64,000 nucleotides of DNA from Misgurnus anguillicaudatus (Eukaryota > Chordata > Actinopteri > Cypriniformes > Cobitidae). The stretch lies in the NCBI RefSeq assembly GCF_027580225.2, contig NC_073340.2, forward strand, positions 33,182,501-33,246,500. The letters run 5' to 3'. The position numbers and the translations under genes were made by a program. Shown piece by piece: positions 23,184 through 34,109 of the stretch (its first letter is position 1; the number at the start of each line of letters is the position of its first letter). Below the pieces are notes generated by a model, which was not told the origin of the DNA, made no database searches, and was given only the letters and a program-made list of their open reading frames with translations.

Positions 23184-23266
23184 GTAAGATACTGGAACTG
23201 AAGAAGACGCCCTGCAGAGATGCCCTAGTTCTTCATCACGATCCAAACCCAGGGAATAAAGCTGAG
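23184..23266 (+). CDS. tcerg1l: tcerg1l exon, linker
   Basis: Acceptor CTTTCTCAG, donor GAG|GTTTGT. With the base carried over from the previous exon it reads GKILELKKTPCRDALVLHHD and on to GNKAE: 27 full codons, ending phase 0. The other two frames have stops or break the join. The charged linker has no domain I can name. Note that the exon's own first bases are GTAAG, a donor-like sequence directly after the acceptor AG. Confidence 0.75.
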
Positions 23267-23337
23267 GTTTGTCATTCAAAATCTATTAGTCTGGTGTTAC
23301 TGTGTATTTTTATTTTCTGGGTAAGTTTTTTAAACTT

Positions 23338-23480
23338 AAAGGCACAGTATGTAATTTTCACCATTAGTGGTCGCTAAACAACAACAAGGGCTGTAGCGTG
23401 ATGATGCTGTAAAGGTGTGAAACATGGGAGTTGTAGTTTTTACCTTCACTATCGATAAAAATTGATCAGACAGGATTAAC
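23338..23480. repeat. Interspersed repeat shared with 48836-48975
   Basis: AGTATGTAATTTTCACCATT, GGTCGCTAAACAACAACAA and GGGAGTTGTAGTTTTTACC recur in order at 48836-48975. Non-coding. Confidence 0.65.
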
Positions 23481-23895
23481 AAATCATGTTAATGATGTAC
23501 ATTATAATGTGAGCCCACAGTGTGGCTTGATACAAGCCAAAACAAAGCAAGCGGCATGCTAGAAATGACTCCAGTATCTCCACATTCTGCATATTTACGC
23601 ATGCGACTGGCGTATAACATCAAACTTGAATAATATTGCAAAAAAATTGCAATAATATGATGTCACTGTATGCCGATCGGTCTGCACAGTGCCACATGAA
23701 GTCAATCGTATATGGTTTCTGAAATCCAGAAATCAATGGGCATGACACCATTGACAAGTGACCTTATGAACAGGGGTAGAGCGTTACTTAGAGAAACTTA
23801 GATTTGGTAAACCATTCTCTGCAAGTATGTGAAAAATTGAAAATTGAAATTTGGCTCTCTTTGTTACGAAAGCCGAGAGAGGATGTGTACTACTG

Positions 23896-24443
23896 TATAT
23901 ACACTTATCTAAAGAATTATTAGGAACACCTTACTAATACTGTGTTTGACCCCCTTTTGCCTTCAGAACTGCCTTCATTCTATGTGGCATTGATTCAACA
24001 AGGTGCTGAAAGCATTCTTTAGAAATGTTAGCCCAGATTGATATGATAGCATCTTGCAGTTGATGGAGATTTGTGGGCACGAAGCTCCCGTTCCACCACA
24101 TCCCAAAGATGCTCTATTGGGTTGAGATCTGGTGACTGTGGGGGCCATTTTAGTACAGTGAACTCATTGTCATGTTCAAGAAACCAATTTGAAATGATTC
24201 GAGCTTTGTGACATGGTGCATTATCCTGCTGGAAGTAACCATCAGAGGATGGGTACATGGTGGTCATGAAGGGATGGACATGGTCAGAAACAATGCTCAG
24301 GTAGGCAGTGGCATTTAAACGATGCCCAATTGGCACAAAGAGGCCTAAAGTGTGCCAAGAAAACATCCCTCACACCATTACACCATTGCATTAGTGAGAA
24401 ATTGAACAGGTGTTCCTAATAATCCTTTAGGTGAGTGTATATA
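23896..24443 (-). mobile_element. Non-autonomous Tc1/mariner element
   Basis: Inverted ends: TATATACACTTATCTAAAGA on the left, and TATATACACTCACCTAAAGG when the right end is read inverted. Both run on into ATTATTAGGAACACC. TA dinucleotides flank the ends. The 548-bp copy keeps only the C-terminal part of a transposase on the minus strand. Confidence 0.85.
24028..24366 (-). pseudogene. Tc1/mariner transposase, C-terminal fragment
   Basis: An open minus-strand frame of 112 codons carries the YFQQDNAPCHKA motif, with the second catalytic aspartate, and WPPQSPDLNPIEHLWDVVE, with the third acidic residue region of the DDE/D catalytic core. The N-terminal DNA-binding domain and the first catalytic aspartate are absent, so it cannot be active. 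A full Tc1 transposase is about 340 residues. The frame may be open simply because this deletion derivative amplified recently. Confidence 0.85.
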
Positions 24444-24454
24444 TTTTGCTTGCT

Positions 24455-24600
24455 TGTTTTCTCATGATCACAACTTAATTTCTCGTTATCTCGAAATAAC
24501 AGAAGTTGTTTTCTCGTGATCTCTGCTTCATTTTCTTTTGATCTCGAGATAAAAGTTGTTTTCTCGTGATCTCGACATACTTGTGATGTAATGAAAGCTT
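24455..24600. repeat. Degenerate TTTCTCGTGATCTCG repeat cluster
   Basis: GTTGTTTTCTCGTGATCTC appears twice (about 24505 and 24556), along with related TTCTCGTTATCTCGAAATAA and TCTCGAGATAAAAG. This is a short cluster of diverged units right of the Tc1 element. Confidence 0.55.
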
Positions 24601-26200
24601 ACGTGTTGTTTTGTTTGTAGACAGCAAAAGTATATTTTGCTAAATTGGCATGGATGAACAAATGAGATTTTACTTGGATCAGGGATTCGCTCAAGCTAAA
24701 ATAGATCCCTCAGTAATTGACAATTTGATAGTGCTGAATTTAAGGACCATCTCTAAAGTTAATCCATAATACATGTTTCTAATTTTAACAGCATTTAAAT
24801 GAGATTACTTATCGTCAAAAAACAGTCACAAAACCAACACGTTCATGTGGTTGTCAGCTATAATGCACACATTCAAATAACTGTCAAATAGGGGAGAGCA
24901 GGGCGAAAGTACCATTTTTCAGAAAAATTAATTGTAAAAGATAATGGTTTAGTGGTCTATCAATACCAGGTGGGATTTTGAATATATGTAAAATGATTTC
25001 AGTTTAATTTAACTTTGAAGATAAATATTGAATTGTTACTTTTGTAACACAACAAAACAAGAAAGATTTTCGTGTTACACGTTTTTATTAAATATGCATG
25101 ACTATGACCTCGTTAATATGTAACTGCAAACTTATTCTGTCATTTATCTTTGTAAAAAATAATGAAGTTACATTTTTATTTTAAATTTCAGTTTTATCAA
25201 ATGTTTCAAAAGCAACCAACAGTACAAAGTTAAATTGTTGAGAATAAAAAATTTTCAGTTTGAACACTATGAAAATTAAATTAAATTAAATCAAATTAGA
25301 ATAATACTTGTATCAATTTTCAACATATACAACAGTATTAGCAGCGGGACAAACGTAACAAGCGTTACTTTTGACCCAACAGGTTCGAACCAGATTTACT
25401 TTTATTTCGAAAAACTTATTTCGAAAAACTAAATAACCTGTAGATTGATCAGTATTGTAACACATGGAACCAGAAACACAATGTATTATAAGAAAAAAAT
25501 GATTACTTTTGTAATTTACTTATCATGGTTGAAAACACCTTTCTGGATCTACACGCGGAAAACGGCGAGTAAATATCGTGATATTTGTCAGCTCTGTAAA
25601 GGGTTTGTGTGCTAAAGATGCTGTCATAGTTTGGGATGTTTGAGATTATCAGGGCTCGGAGAAAATCGCTTTATCACGTTCGTCCCACCCCGGTTCTCCC
25701 CTAATACTGAAGATAGAAACGTGTACATTAATACTTTAGAGATAGTCCAAAATTAAACGAACATCAACTGTTCAACTTTATTATTTTTTTTTTAAGTCTA
25801 TCGCAATTAGCTACACGTGTGGTAACAGCAAAGACCCCAAGTCATATGCATCAGCAGTCCACTTCAAAAAACATGAAATATTATAGACAAGAAATTCCTG
25901 GACAAGAAATCCTCTCTCTGTGTCCGTACTTTGTGATGTCAGAAGGGGATCTTATTATAATTAAACCGCCCATTAATTTGCATTAACCAACCACGGCACT
26001 GCCATTAAGTGCAGAGAGAGAGAGAATAATTGACAGCACAATTGAGTTTTAATTTCAACAATCCACCATTACGGAGATCAGTGTTTGCATTTCATCAGCT
26101 CATTTGCATTTAAAAGGACACACCCCAAAAAATGGCACATTTTTGTTTACACCTACAAAGTGGCAATTTTAATATGCTATAATAAATTATGATATTTCTA
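24601..26200. other. Intronic AT-rich sequence, nothing recognised
   Basis: No transposon ends, exons or RNA genes were seen within this part of the intron. Confidence 0.5.
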
Positions 26201-26670
26201 CCCAGTCTCACAAGGTTTCGTGATATAGTCACGTAATTTTTTGATTCTTTTTTCGTGATATTATCACGAATTCCTGTTTTCGTGTTATTATCACGGATTG
26301 GTTACTCAACTGCTTTTTCCTATTTTTAAACCATTGTCGCTTCGGTTTAGGGTTAGATTTGGTGCTTGCATTAGAATGTCACTTTATACATTGGTTTATA
26401 CTATTTTTCTGATTTATTTTTTTTAATGTTGCCTGGCGTTGGGGTTAGAGTTGGGTTTGGGTAGGGATGTAATTTTATGTAAATCTAACCCTAAACCGAA
26501 GCGACAATGGTAAGAAAATAGGACAAAACAGTTGAGCAACCAATACGCGATAATCACACGAAAACAGGAATTCGTTATACGATCACGGAAAATACGAAAA
26601 TTCATGATAATATCACGAAAAAAGAATAAAAAAATAACGTGACAATATAACGAAATTTCGTGAGACTGGG
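26201..26670. mobile_element. Long-arm foldback MITE (CCCAGTCTCAC ends)
   Basis: Left end CCCAGTCTCACAAGGTTTCG, inverted right end CCCAGTCTCACGAAATTTCG. The arms continue through TCGTGATATTATCACGAATT and its partner. The centre has GTTTAGGGTTAGATTTGG with the inverted ATCTAACCCTAAACC. A related element is at 59068-59535. Non-coding. Confidence 0.8.
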
Positions 26671-27448
26671 CTGGATATTTTCAGCTAAAACTTTGCATGT
26701 GTACTCTGGGGACACCAAAAAATGTATTTTCCATCTTGAAAAGTCTTGTGAAATATCTCCTTTAAACTCAGGTTATAAGCGACATCTACATAAAGGGCAT
26801 CACTTCTCAGTTCAGGTGTTGCCAGACCTTTTGTCTCAGGTTGTCTTAAGAGAACAGCGAACTGATTTGTGGAAAAGGTCAAACTATGGCGAAATCAGAT
26901 TTTGAGTCCAATTAACATTGAATTAATAATTGCCTTTGTTGGAGTGCCGTGTACCGCGGTGTCCCCATAGGTGACGGCTTTTAAAATCTTTTCAGTCGAA
27001 TTAATTGGCAAAATTTCCCCAGAACGATAATTCATTTGACTGTGAAGACTAGAGAAGTAGTAATCAGTTGGTCATGCAGGAACTCTGGGTAATTGGTTGG
27101 TGTTGTGAGTGTGCATTTAGTGCTAAACATCTAGATTGTTATCCAGTTGATAATAGACTGTATTTAGCTTGTAAGCAGTGTTTAAGGTTAGATAACTGCA
27201 GTTGACTTCACCCGTTTAATCATAGATGAGAAAATAAACAGCATGTTTGATTCAAACCTACCAAGCTGCCTTTTCTTATACAAACGCTCTTTTAAGCTTT
27301 TTTTATTCATTTTTTGATATAATGACGTTTAATTTGTCACACTTTTATTATAGTGGTTTATTTGACCACTACTAAATCATCACTTATAACCATCAATATT
27401 CTCACTTGTATACTGTATGTGACTGATAAAGTGTGTATTTATGTCCAG
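26671..27448. other. Unique-looking intronic sequence
   Basis: No repeat or RNA gene was recognised. The part at 26905-27070 is rich in AATTAA/TTAATT motifs within otherwise mixed sequence, of the kind seen in conserved non-coding elements; this is speculative. Confidence 0.4.
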
Positions 27449-27537
27449 GTAGAGGCGTTTAAAGTCAGTATGGATGAGGACAGTTTGCCCAGAGACAAGC
27501 GGCCTGTTGCATCTACACCCATACCAGGATCACCATG
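27449..27537 (+). CDS. tcerg1l: tcerg1l exon, linker ending at the first tryptophan of the WW domain
   Basis: Acceptor TTATGTCCAG, donor ATG|GTAAAT. Phase 0 start, 29 codons, phase 2 end. It reads VEAFKVSMDEDSLPRDKR and PVASTPIPGSP, then two bases of the tryptophan codon. PVA(S/T)TPIPG(S/T)PW is the TCERG1-family signature directly before the WW domain. Confidence 0.93.
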
Positions 27538-29715
27538 GTAAATAACTGATCTGTGTGCACAGAAATGATTGCAATGCTCACCCTTAATTTAATACAACTC
27601 CATAAATAATGAACACATCTCTGTCTGCATGCAATGTAATTACCAAGAAATTGAACTTTCACAGTTGTCTCAGTAACAACATAAACTTGATAATGCACAT
27701 GTCTAAGGGCATTTACTTTTGTAACCGGCTATTAGATGTTTGTCGCATCATCTTTCATTTATTTCATAAATGTCATTGACTATAAGGCCATTTAAATGAC
27801 ACACATCATTTTTAAATTGAGTGTTTGATGACACACAAAAGTGAAATGCAGTGATCAAGTGTTAAAAACAAACACAAATCTGCATTGGGACATTGTGTTA
27901 TGCCAGATATTTCTCTCAGCCAGAGCATTGTGTTGTTCTCTTCCCTGAATACAAACATAAACACACAAACACATTTTTTGCACCTCAGCAGGCATCGCAG
28001 CTTAATGCGTTCAGATTTGTTGACTCATAGAGCTGAATTCACTGGTAAATCTTTGAATTGAACTCATATTTGAGACGTTAAGGCCTCAGGGAACTTACAA
28101 CTGTTGCATTATTATACACTTCAGGTGAAATTCGTATTGGGTGAGTCATTAAACTTCCAAAATTATCTTTATTTGTACATTTTCTGAGAGGTCTATCCTA
28201 TACAAAGATACGTGTCCATCCACATGCACATCTGACATTTTGGTTTCGGTTCAAAACATGCAGAAATTTGAATATAAAGTGCAGGATTTGCTTAATGTTA
28301 AAATAGTTAATAAGAAAGATAAAGTTTGGTACCTGATTGTTGTTAAAAGAGTTATTAAAAGCGACAAGACTCGAAAATGTTCTTCCTTGCTTCCTTGTAA
28401 TTTAACAATGGGAAAAATGGTTTGTGCGCCTAGCACACAGTCTAAAAGAGTTGTTTCTATTCTCGCAATGAGTAATGGGTGTGTTTTGGGCATAACGTGC
28501 AATAAACCAATGAAAGCCATATTTAAAAACATTTGTGTGCTGCTGCGCATCCATGCATGTGATAAGCAAACGCGCATTGCCGTCTTGTTTATAGGTGCAT
28601 GTTACTAACACGCTCTTTAAATAACAAAAACAATATTGCGCCATTGACTTTATAGCAGGTTTTAGTTGGTCAATGGCGTAGTCTGTTTTAGTTGCCTCAA
28701 AATAGCAATGCACCAACAATGCTCACACACCTCGTTTTTAAAACCAGGACGCCCATGGGCGCAAATGTATTTTCTATTTAAACAACATGGCGCTGAACAT
28801 GAAAATGACAACTGTGCCGTGCTGAAAAAAACTTTGCGCTGCATTGCACCCGAGTGTATGATAGGACCCATAGTCTCTGCATATCAAGCTGGGATAGGAG
28901 AAGGTGGTATTTAATGCATTTAAACACTGAAAAAAATCATCTTTGAGTCTCTAAAGCTATAAAAGAGCTCTTCGGGGAGAGTTTCTGGCCTTTAAGGGTA
29001 TTTTATGTTTATTGTTTTATAAATATGCTGAGGTTGTATAGATGTGATCTACAAATACAGAATCCCTGCAATTACGGGAAGGATAAATAAAGCATGTGAC
29101 CAGTGCCAGCCATCTGTCTGCACTATGAATAACTGCATATGAGCATGGCGGCGTTTCAGAGATCTTTAATATCATTGGGTCAGTTCTACAGCACTGACGA
29201 TCTCACTGATGGGACGGCGAAGCAAAATGAAATGTCAGAATTGGTTTGTCATGGTTGGCATGAGGTTGTATCAAATTACCTCACAGACTACTGCAGAATC
29301 CATGAATACTTCATCCGACATGCACTGCGTGAGACCTGAAATATTACGAGACCTGAAAAATCATAATTGTGACGCAAAAGGACCTTTTCCAAAAATGTGT
29401 CACTTTTTGATTTATGACACAGAAGTATAATGTATAAAAGTAGGTACTTGAGGTTGTAGTCATCGTGAATTTTATCCATTTACAATCTTGTGGAACTGTC
29501 ATCGTGAAAGATGAGTCCGGAAATGGCCGGTGAGGCAAAAAAAACACATCACGTTCAAAACTAAACAGTCAAAACAGCAGATCCGGCTTCAGTCGCCCCC
29601 TGCTTTTTGTCATTCAGACATCCGTTGGGATTTCTCAGCCACCTGGGAGAATATCACGAAACACTGTCAGATTGTTCCCTTGTGTGAAAGCATGCATTAC
29701 ATCTGTTTTGTCCAG
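27538..29715 (+). other. tcerg1l: tcerg1l intron
   Basis: GT-AG, phase 2. It contains a Harbinger-like MITE ending at 28869. From 27538 to 28390 and from 28875 to 29715 no gene or repeat end was recognised. Confidence 0.65.
28400..28869. mobile_element. Harbinger-like MITE, left end uncertain
   Basis: The right end, read inverted, is GGGTCCTATCATACACTCGG followed by GCAATGCAGCGCAAAG. This is the same kind of terminus and GCGC-rich subterminal sequence as the element at 1340-2603. The left side around 28400-28450 (TTTGTGCGCCTAGCACACAG) is probably the matching end but is diverged. Non-coding. Confidence 0.5.
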
Positions 29716-29867
29716 GTGTGTGGTGTGGACAGGAGACGACAGGGTCTTTTTCTTCAATCCCACAATGCACCTGTCAGTGTGGGAAAAGCCGATGGATTTG
29801 AAAGACCGTGGAGACCTCAACCGCATCATAGAGGATCCACCACATAAACGCAAGAAAGACTCTTTAG
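29716..29867 (+). CDS. tcerg1l: tcerg1l exon, WW domain
   Basis: Acceptor TTTTGTCCAG, donor TTAG|GTGAGA. One base completes the tryptophan codon from the previous exon; 50 codons follow and one spare base. It reads [20 protein letters not shown], then VWEKPMDL: the FFFN aromatic block and the second tryptophan of a WW domain, with the proline two residues after it (WEKP). It continues [18 protein letters not shown], the family's post-WW helix and basic patch. This is the clearest exon for the gene assignment. Confidence 0.96.
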
Positions 29868-29968
29868 GTGAGAGCTGCTCTTGCTGTTAACTATTCATTT
29901 AAACTAGTTTCATCTAATTATACTAGTATTGCTGGTAAATCCAAACATGCTGCTTTTGTTATTATAAA

Positions 29969-30075
29969 TAAGCTGGTATAGCTCAGTGGTAGAGCATTGC
30001 ATTAGCAGTATATAAAAGATCATAGGTTCAAATCCCGAATAAAAATAAATGTATTGTAAAGCACTGGATAAAATG
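29969..30075 (+). repeat. tRNA-derived SINE
   Basis: GCTGGTATAGCTCAGTGGTA is a pol III A box, and GGTTCAAATCC 50 bases on is a B box. GCATTGCATTAGCAG in between matches the anticodon-loop region of fish Ala-tRNA-like SINEs (HAmo-type). The tail GTAAAGCACTGGATAAAATGC is the usual 3' portion in decayed form. It is a retroposed copy, not a tRNA gene. Confidence 0.85.
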
Positions 30076-30189
30076 CGTACATGTAATGCCAACCCCTCGA
30101 TTACTTTTTAAAGAGAACTTGCTTAACTTTTGGCTTGAATTTTGCTATGAAATTCAGGGTCACATTTCGTGGGATGAACTCGACACGAA

Positions 30190-30296
30190 AGATTAATCCT
30201 CACAGTGAGATAATGATGCTCAAGCAAACGTTAATACACCCACAAACTGCAAAACCACGGCTGTACTCGTGGATTACGTGAAAGCACTAATCCAAT
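30190..30296. promoter_or_regulatory. Cluster of three TAATCC motifs (speculative)
   Basis: TAATCC occurs at 30194-30199 and 30288-30293, and its complement GGATTA at 30271-30276, all in about 100 bases of unique intron sequence. TAATCC is the core bound by K50 homeodomains (OTX/PITX type). A function is inference only. Confidence 0.25.
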
Positions 30297-30725
30297 GAAA
30301 CAGCTCAACAAATATTGAATTAGTCTGGGTCTTGTCTGGAAGTTATTATACGGTTGGCTTGATTTCCCTGTAGGCTTCTCATCTGTATTGATTTAGTTTT
30401 ATTGCCGTTATTCACAGATATCACCTATCCATGACCTTTACCTATTTGATGTTTACAATTTAAATAGGAAAAATGTTCATGGATTTATTTTACACATGAA
30501 CAATGTGATATGAATGATGAGGTTATTGATATGCTGAACTTATATATAGGTAGTGTTGACACAAGAGATGCAACATCAGTGATTATAAATAAAGAATAAA
30601 CCTAAAAATTGTAGACAGACGGAGGTGATAGGATACAGTTGTCGCATCGCTGCACCAGTATAGATGTTATTATGGGAGAGGTACAGTAAATATTGTGAAT
30701 TGAAATGAGTTTGTTTCATCAACAG

Positions 30726-30804
30726 ATGACGGCTCATATTCTCCCTTTGCTGATGATGAAGATGACAACGACGAAGACTGTGGATCAAAAACCAAGCGTA
30801 ACAA
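30726..30804 (+). CDS. tcerg1l: tcerg1l exon, acidic linker
   Basis: Acceptor TTCATCAACAG, donor AA|GTAAGT. It joins to give DDGSYSPFADDEDDNDEDCG then SKTKRN, ending phase 2. The run of aspartates and glutamates followed by a basic KTKRN is the linker between the WW and FF regions. Confidence 0.9.
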
Positions 30805-31323
30805 GTAAGTGATGGAGTTGTGTGAAAACATGACTACATATTTATAAGACAAGGATGCTTTAACTGACGTGAGAGATTTTGACAGATGTGTGTGTCGCTC
30901 ACCCTGATAATCGTGGCTCGACAGGACGTCGCTGATTTTGGGATGGCAACATCTGCACTCACAGCTTGGCACTTATTTCTCAAACTGTTCTTCTTGAGGA
31001 TTTTTTTTATTTAACAGTTGGTTTTTGAAGTCCAACCAAACGTCTGCTTAGAGACAAGTGCCTACATCCACGCAATTTACATTTTAAGAAGAAATGTGAG
31101 ATTTTGTTTGTCTTAAGCATTGAATAAAATAATCTTCAAATGATAGACGTAAATTTGCATAGATTCTGATTATCTGTGCTATCATCATATAGCATGAGCT
31201 GCTTGCATATCACTTCTAGCAATTCAGCATCTCTCCTCCACCCTTGAGTTTGCCAGAATATCTGCAATGCACCCCAAAATTCTTGATATGTATAATTATT
31301 CATATTTCTTTATTTTTTTAAAG
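30805..31323 (+). other. tcerg1l: tcerg1l intron
   Basis: GT-AG, phase 2, about 0.5 kb. No repeat or RNA feature recognised. Confidence 0.7.
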
Positions 31324-31435
31324 GCTGGAGCACACCGTTGAGTGTGATGAAGTGAACAGAGGAAAAGGCAATGAGATGGGTTTACCACTGGAGCTTCGCA
31401 TCACTCACTTCAGAGACATGCTGCTGGAACGAGGG
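31324..31435 (+). CDS. tcerg1l: tcerg1l exon, start of FF domain 1
   Basis: Acceptor TTTTTTTAAAG, donor GGG|GTAAAC. After completing a lysine codon it reads LEHTVECDEVNRGKGNEMG, then LPLELRITHFRDMLLERG. The second part matches the family helix that opens the first FF domain (HFRDMLLERG, compare TCERG1 QFKDMLLERG). Phase 0 end. Confidence 0.95.
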
Positions 31436-31658
31436 GTAAACATATTTACATTTATCCAATAAGAGTAAATGAAGAGCTCACATGCAAAGGCTGTTAAATG
31501 TCACATGTGTCAAAAACGATGAAAAATGAATCAATACACTGACATGGTAATGCTAGACAGATACTTTGTTTGCACAGTCCTACCGTAATTTTGTCACTCC
31601 TAGACGTACATCTGGCGTCAGTGGGGAAACGTTTACCTCAATGAAGTAAAGTCAATAG

Positions 31659-32418
31659 CCTCTTTCACACAGTAATTCTGGTAAATTACCATGAATTTAC
31701 CAGAATGAATTTACCAGTAAATACAAAAATGTGCTGTTCACACATGCTGTGACGTTCCGTCTTTTTACCAGTAAGACATCATTCACACATCAGTATCAAA
31801 ATACCGGTGAACTCGGAGAGAAAGCGGAAGTTACCTGTGGCGCGCGGCCGGCGAGCTCCGTCCGTGTCGTATTTGTAAACGGCGGGTTATGACTTAATAT
31901 CCACGGTCCGTATTTTGTTGTTTTCACATCTGTGGCAAACGGTCGCGCTCGCGACCAAACAACATTGCGTTAGGCGGCGTCAAACGGAACCTGCGCGTTT
32001 GCACATTAGGCTTCACAGATGGTGTGCTAAGGACGTCGGCAATTTGGCAATTAGATGGTGAGCTGTTTTAAACAACTTTGGTGAAGAAATGTGGATGTTA
32101 ACTTCAGGTGTGCTCGACTTTTAAGCAACATGTGTGTGGAAACGTCCGTAAACAGTCTGGGGGAAACCGCGTCACCTGTATAAAAAACTTTCTGATTGGC
32201 CGCCCGATCTGTCAGCGCGGTCTGACGTCATCTAAATGCCGGCAATGCTATATTTTTCGTTCACACACAGCGCTTACCGGCAAATTACCGTTAATCTTAC
32301 AACCTGTCTTACTGGTAAATTGGGAGCACTGATTTACCGGAAAGGTTCTGTTCACACATGACATGTTAACTGCAATTTACCAGTAAATTACCAGTAAAGA
32401 CTGTATGTGTGAAAGGGA
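31659..32418. mobile_element. MITE with CTCTTTCACACAG ends
   Basis: Left end CCTCTTTCACACAGTAATTC; the right end, read inverted, is CCCTTTCACACATACAGTCT. ATTTACCAG/CTGGTAAATT motifs repeat in both arms. The 760-bp interior is CpG-rich and has no transposase frame. The target duplication is unclear. Confidence 0.65.
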
Positions 32419-32739
32419 CTACTGTCTCACCAGGCTATGTTTATTCGGCTATCCAGTGCTAAGCTTCGATGAAACTTCACGAGACCGGTGAAATGCTTCC
32501 ACAGAGCAGGAGATACGCGGCGTGATGGATATGCGTGAAAATCAGATGACATGATTTCACAACTTTTCATTGGCCATTTAGATATGTGAAGCATACAGAA
32601 ATGAACCTGGACATTCAATCCGTCGAAAAATCTCAAAATCGGCAAAATGGACATACGTGGTTTTCATCGGACAGCGACGATATGTTAAACGCCACAACGG
32701 TTTTTCTCCAAAGGAAGTTTTATTTAACAAAATATGTTC

Positions 32740-32945
32740 AGGTAATCAACCAATCAGTGCAAGAGGAAGCCGGTATAGATGGTTTCATCGGACACACTTG
32801 CGGTTACGCGATACACGTCTGGTCCGAACTTTACTTCCGATTTCTTTTTTTAATGGTCTGACTAGTTGCTAAACTGAAATACCTCGTCAAAAATAACAAA
32901 TGTTTTGGTTTCCTAGGTAATCTACGTGTTATTTTGCTTGTTATA
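32740..32945 (-). repeat. Inverted copy of the 10670-10880 repeat
   Basis: GGTTTCATCGGACACAC, GCGATACACGTCTGG, TTAATGGTCTGACTAG and AAATAACAAATGTTTTGGTT are the complements, in reverse order, of blocks at 10670-10880. Confidence 0.6.
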
Positions 32946-34109
32946 TAAAAACTCTGTTTAAATTACTTTGTTGTTATTTATTCTTAGGGGAGTTTACCGG
33001 AAGTTACGTGTTGACCACGAAAGCCGCTTGTTTATGTTGTTACTGCTGAAAACAAGTTTCATAGCATCCCTGCACCACCCCATCACCTTTCTCTTGGATG
33101 GTTCTTTTCCAAGTAAAAGGTGGGAGTTCTCTGGGTTCGGGACAAATTCCCAGCTCGGGGCCCTCTCCGGACAGCAAGCCAAATACGCATAAAATAAATA
33201 TATGCAAATTACTTTATTTACTCGTAAAAAGGCCTGCAAGTGCACAGAAGATATGGATGAACGATGGCACAAATACATGGTGCAAACCGGATAAAGGAGG
33301 TTCACAGAATATATTAGGATATTGACAACATTTTTGGATCCTTTACCTTTTTAAAAAAGAGATTTTTGCATGCACTCAGAGGGTTTAACAGCTAAATAAA
33401 TTGGTTAAATGCCAGTAAAATGACTAAAATGACATTTATGAAAATTAGGCTTTTTAATTACTGACTAATAACTTTTCATTGGCATTAAAGTGAAATTACT
33501 GAACCTAAACATAACCACCTGTTAAAATTTGCAAGAAAACATTTCAAATGCACTTTTTGAGGTTTTGCATCCAAGATCTTCACATATAACTTTAGGCTAT
33601 GAGTGTTAAAGAAATGCACTTGTTGCTTTATTTAAAGGGGACAGAGACTAAAAAAAGTTTTTACCTTGTCTTAGTTGTATAACTGTAGTCTACCCGCATT
33701 TAGAAATGTCCGCCAGAAAATGGCCCAATCTGAACAACGGATATATATTTTGTAAAATGCATCTCAATCCTCCCCACTCTCATTCAATTCCCCTTCAAAA
33801 TCATTTGCATACATCCGGCCTCTCGCCTCCAACGGGAAGTAAATGCAGCAGTGTTCACAAAGTTCAAGGCGAATGGCGTGTGGCGTTCCGAGGTGTGCTT
33901 TTCTATCTGTAAAATTTTGGTCTGTCCGTGTTCTGAAGACAGCAGTTTATTCTTTTGAATGGCAGAAAAGGCAGCCAATCAGCGTCAAGTGCTTGCATTT
34001 CATAATGAGGTTGCAGTTAAGCCTGAAGGGACGCCAAATAGGTGCAAAACCACGCGTTTAAAATCCCCCAACCCAATATAGCTTTCTGAGAGTGTCTTTT
34101 AGGAAGCTT

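Larger units (their letters stand above)
23267..27448 (+). other. tcerg1l: tcerg1l intron
   Basis: GT-AG, phase 0, 4.2 kb. It contains the 23338 repeat, a Tc1/mariner relic and a 470-bp foldback element. The stretches 24600-26200 and 26680-27440 show no recognisable gene or repeat end. Confidence 0.7.
29868..30725 (+). other. tcerg1l: tcerg1l intron
   Basis: GT-AG, phase 1. It contains a tRNA-derived SINE at 29969-30075. A unique stretch at 30140-30430 contains three TAATCC-type motifs. Confidence 0.65.

Noticed and set aside
28240..28608. 122-codon open frame with overlapping minus-strand frames
   Set aside because: It overlaps the Harbinger-like MITE, sits inside a tcerg1l intron, and has no motif.
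29969..30060. Possible tRNA gene with A and B boxes
   Set aside because: The acceptor and anticodon stems do not pair as a tRNA, and the 3' part matches the tail of fish SINEs.
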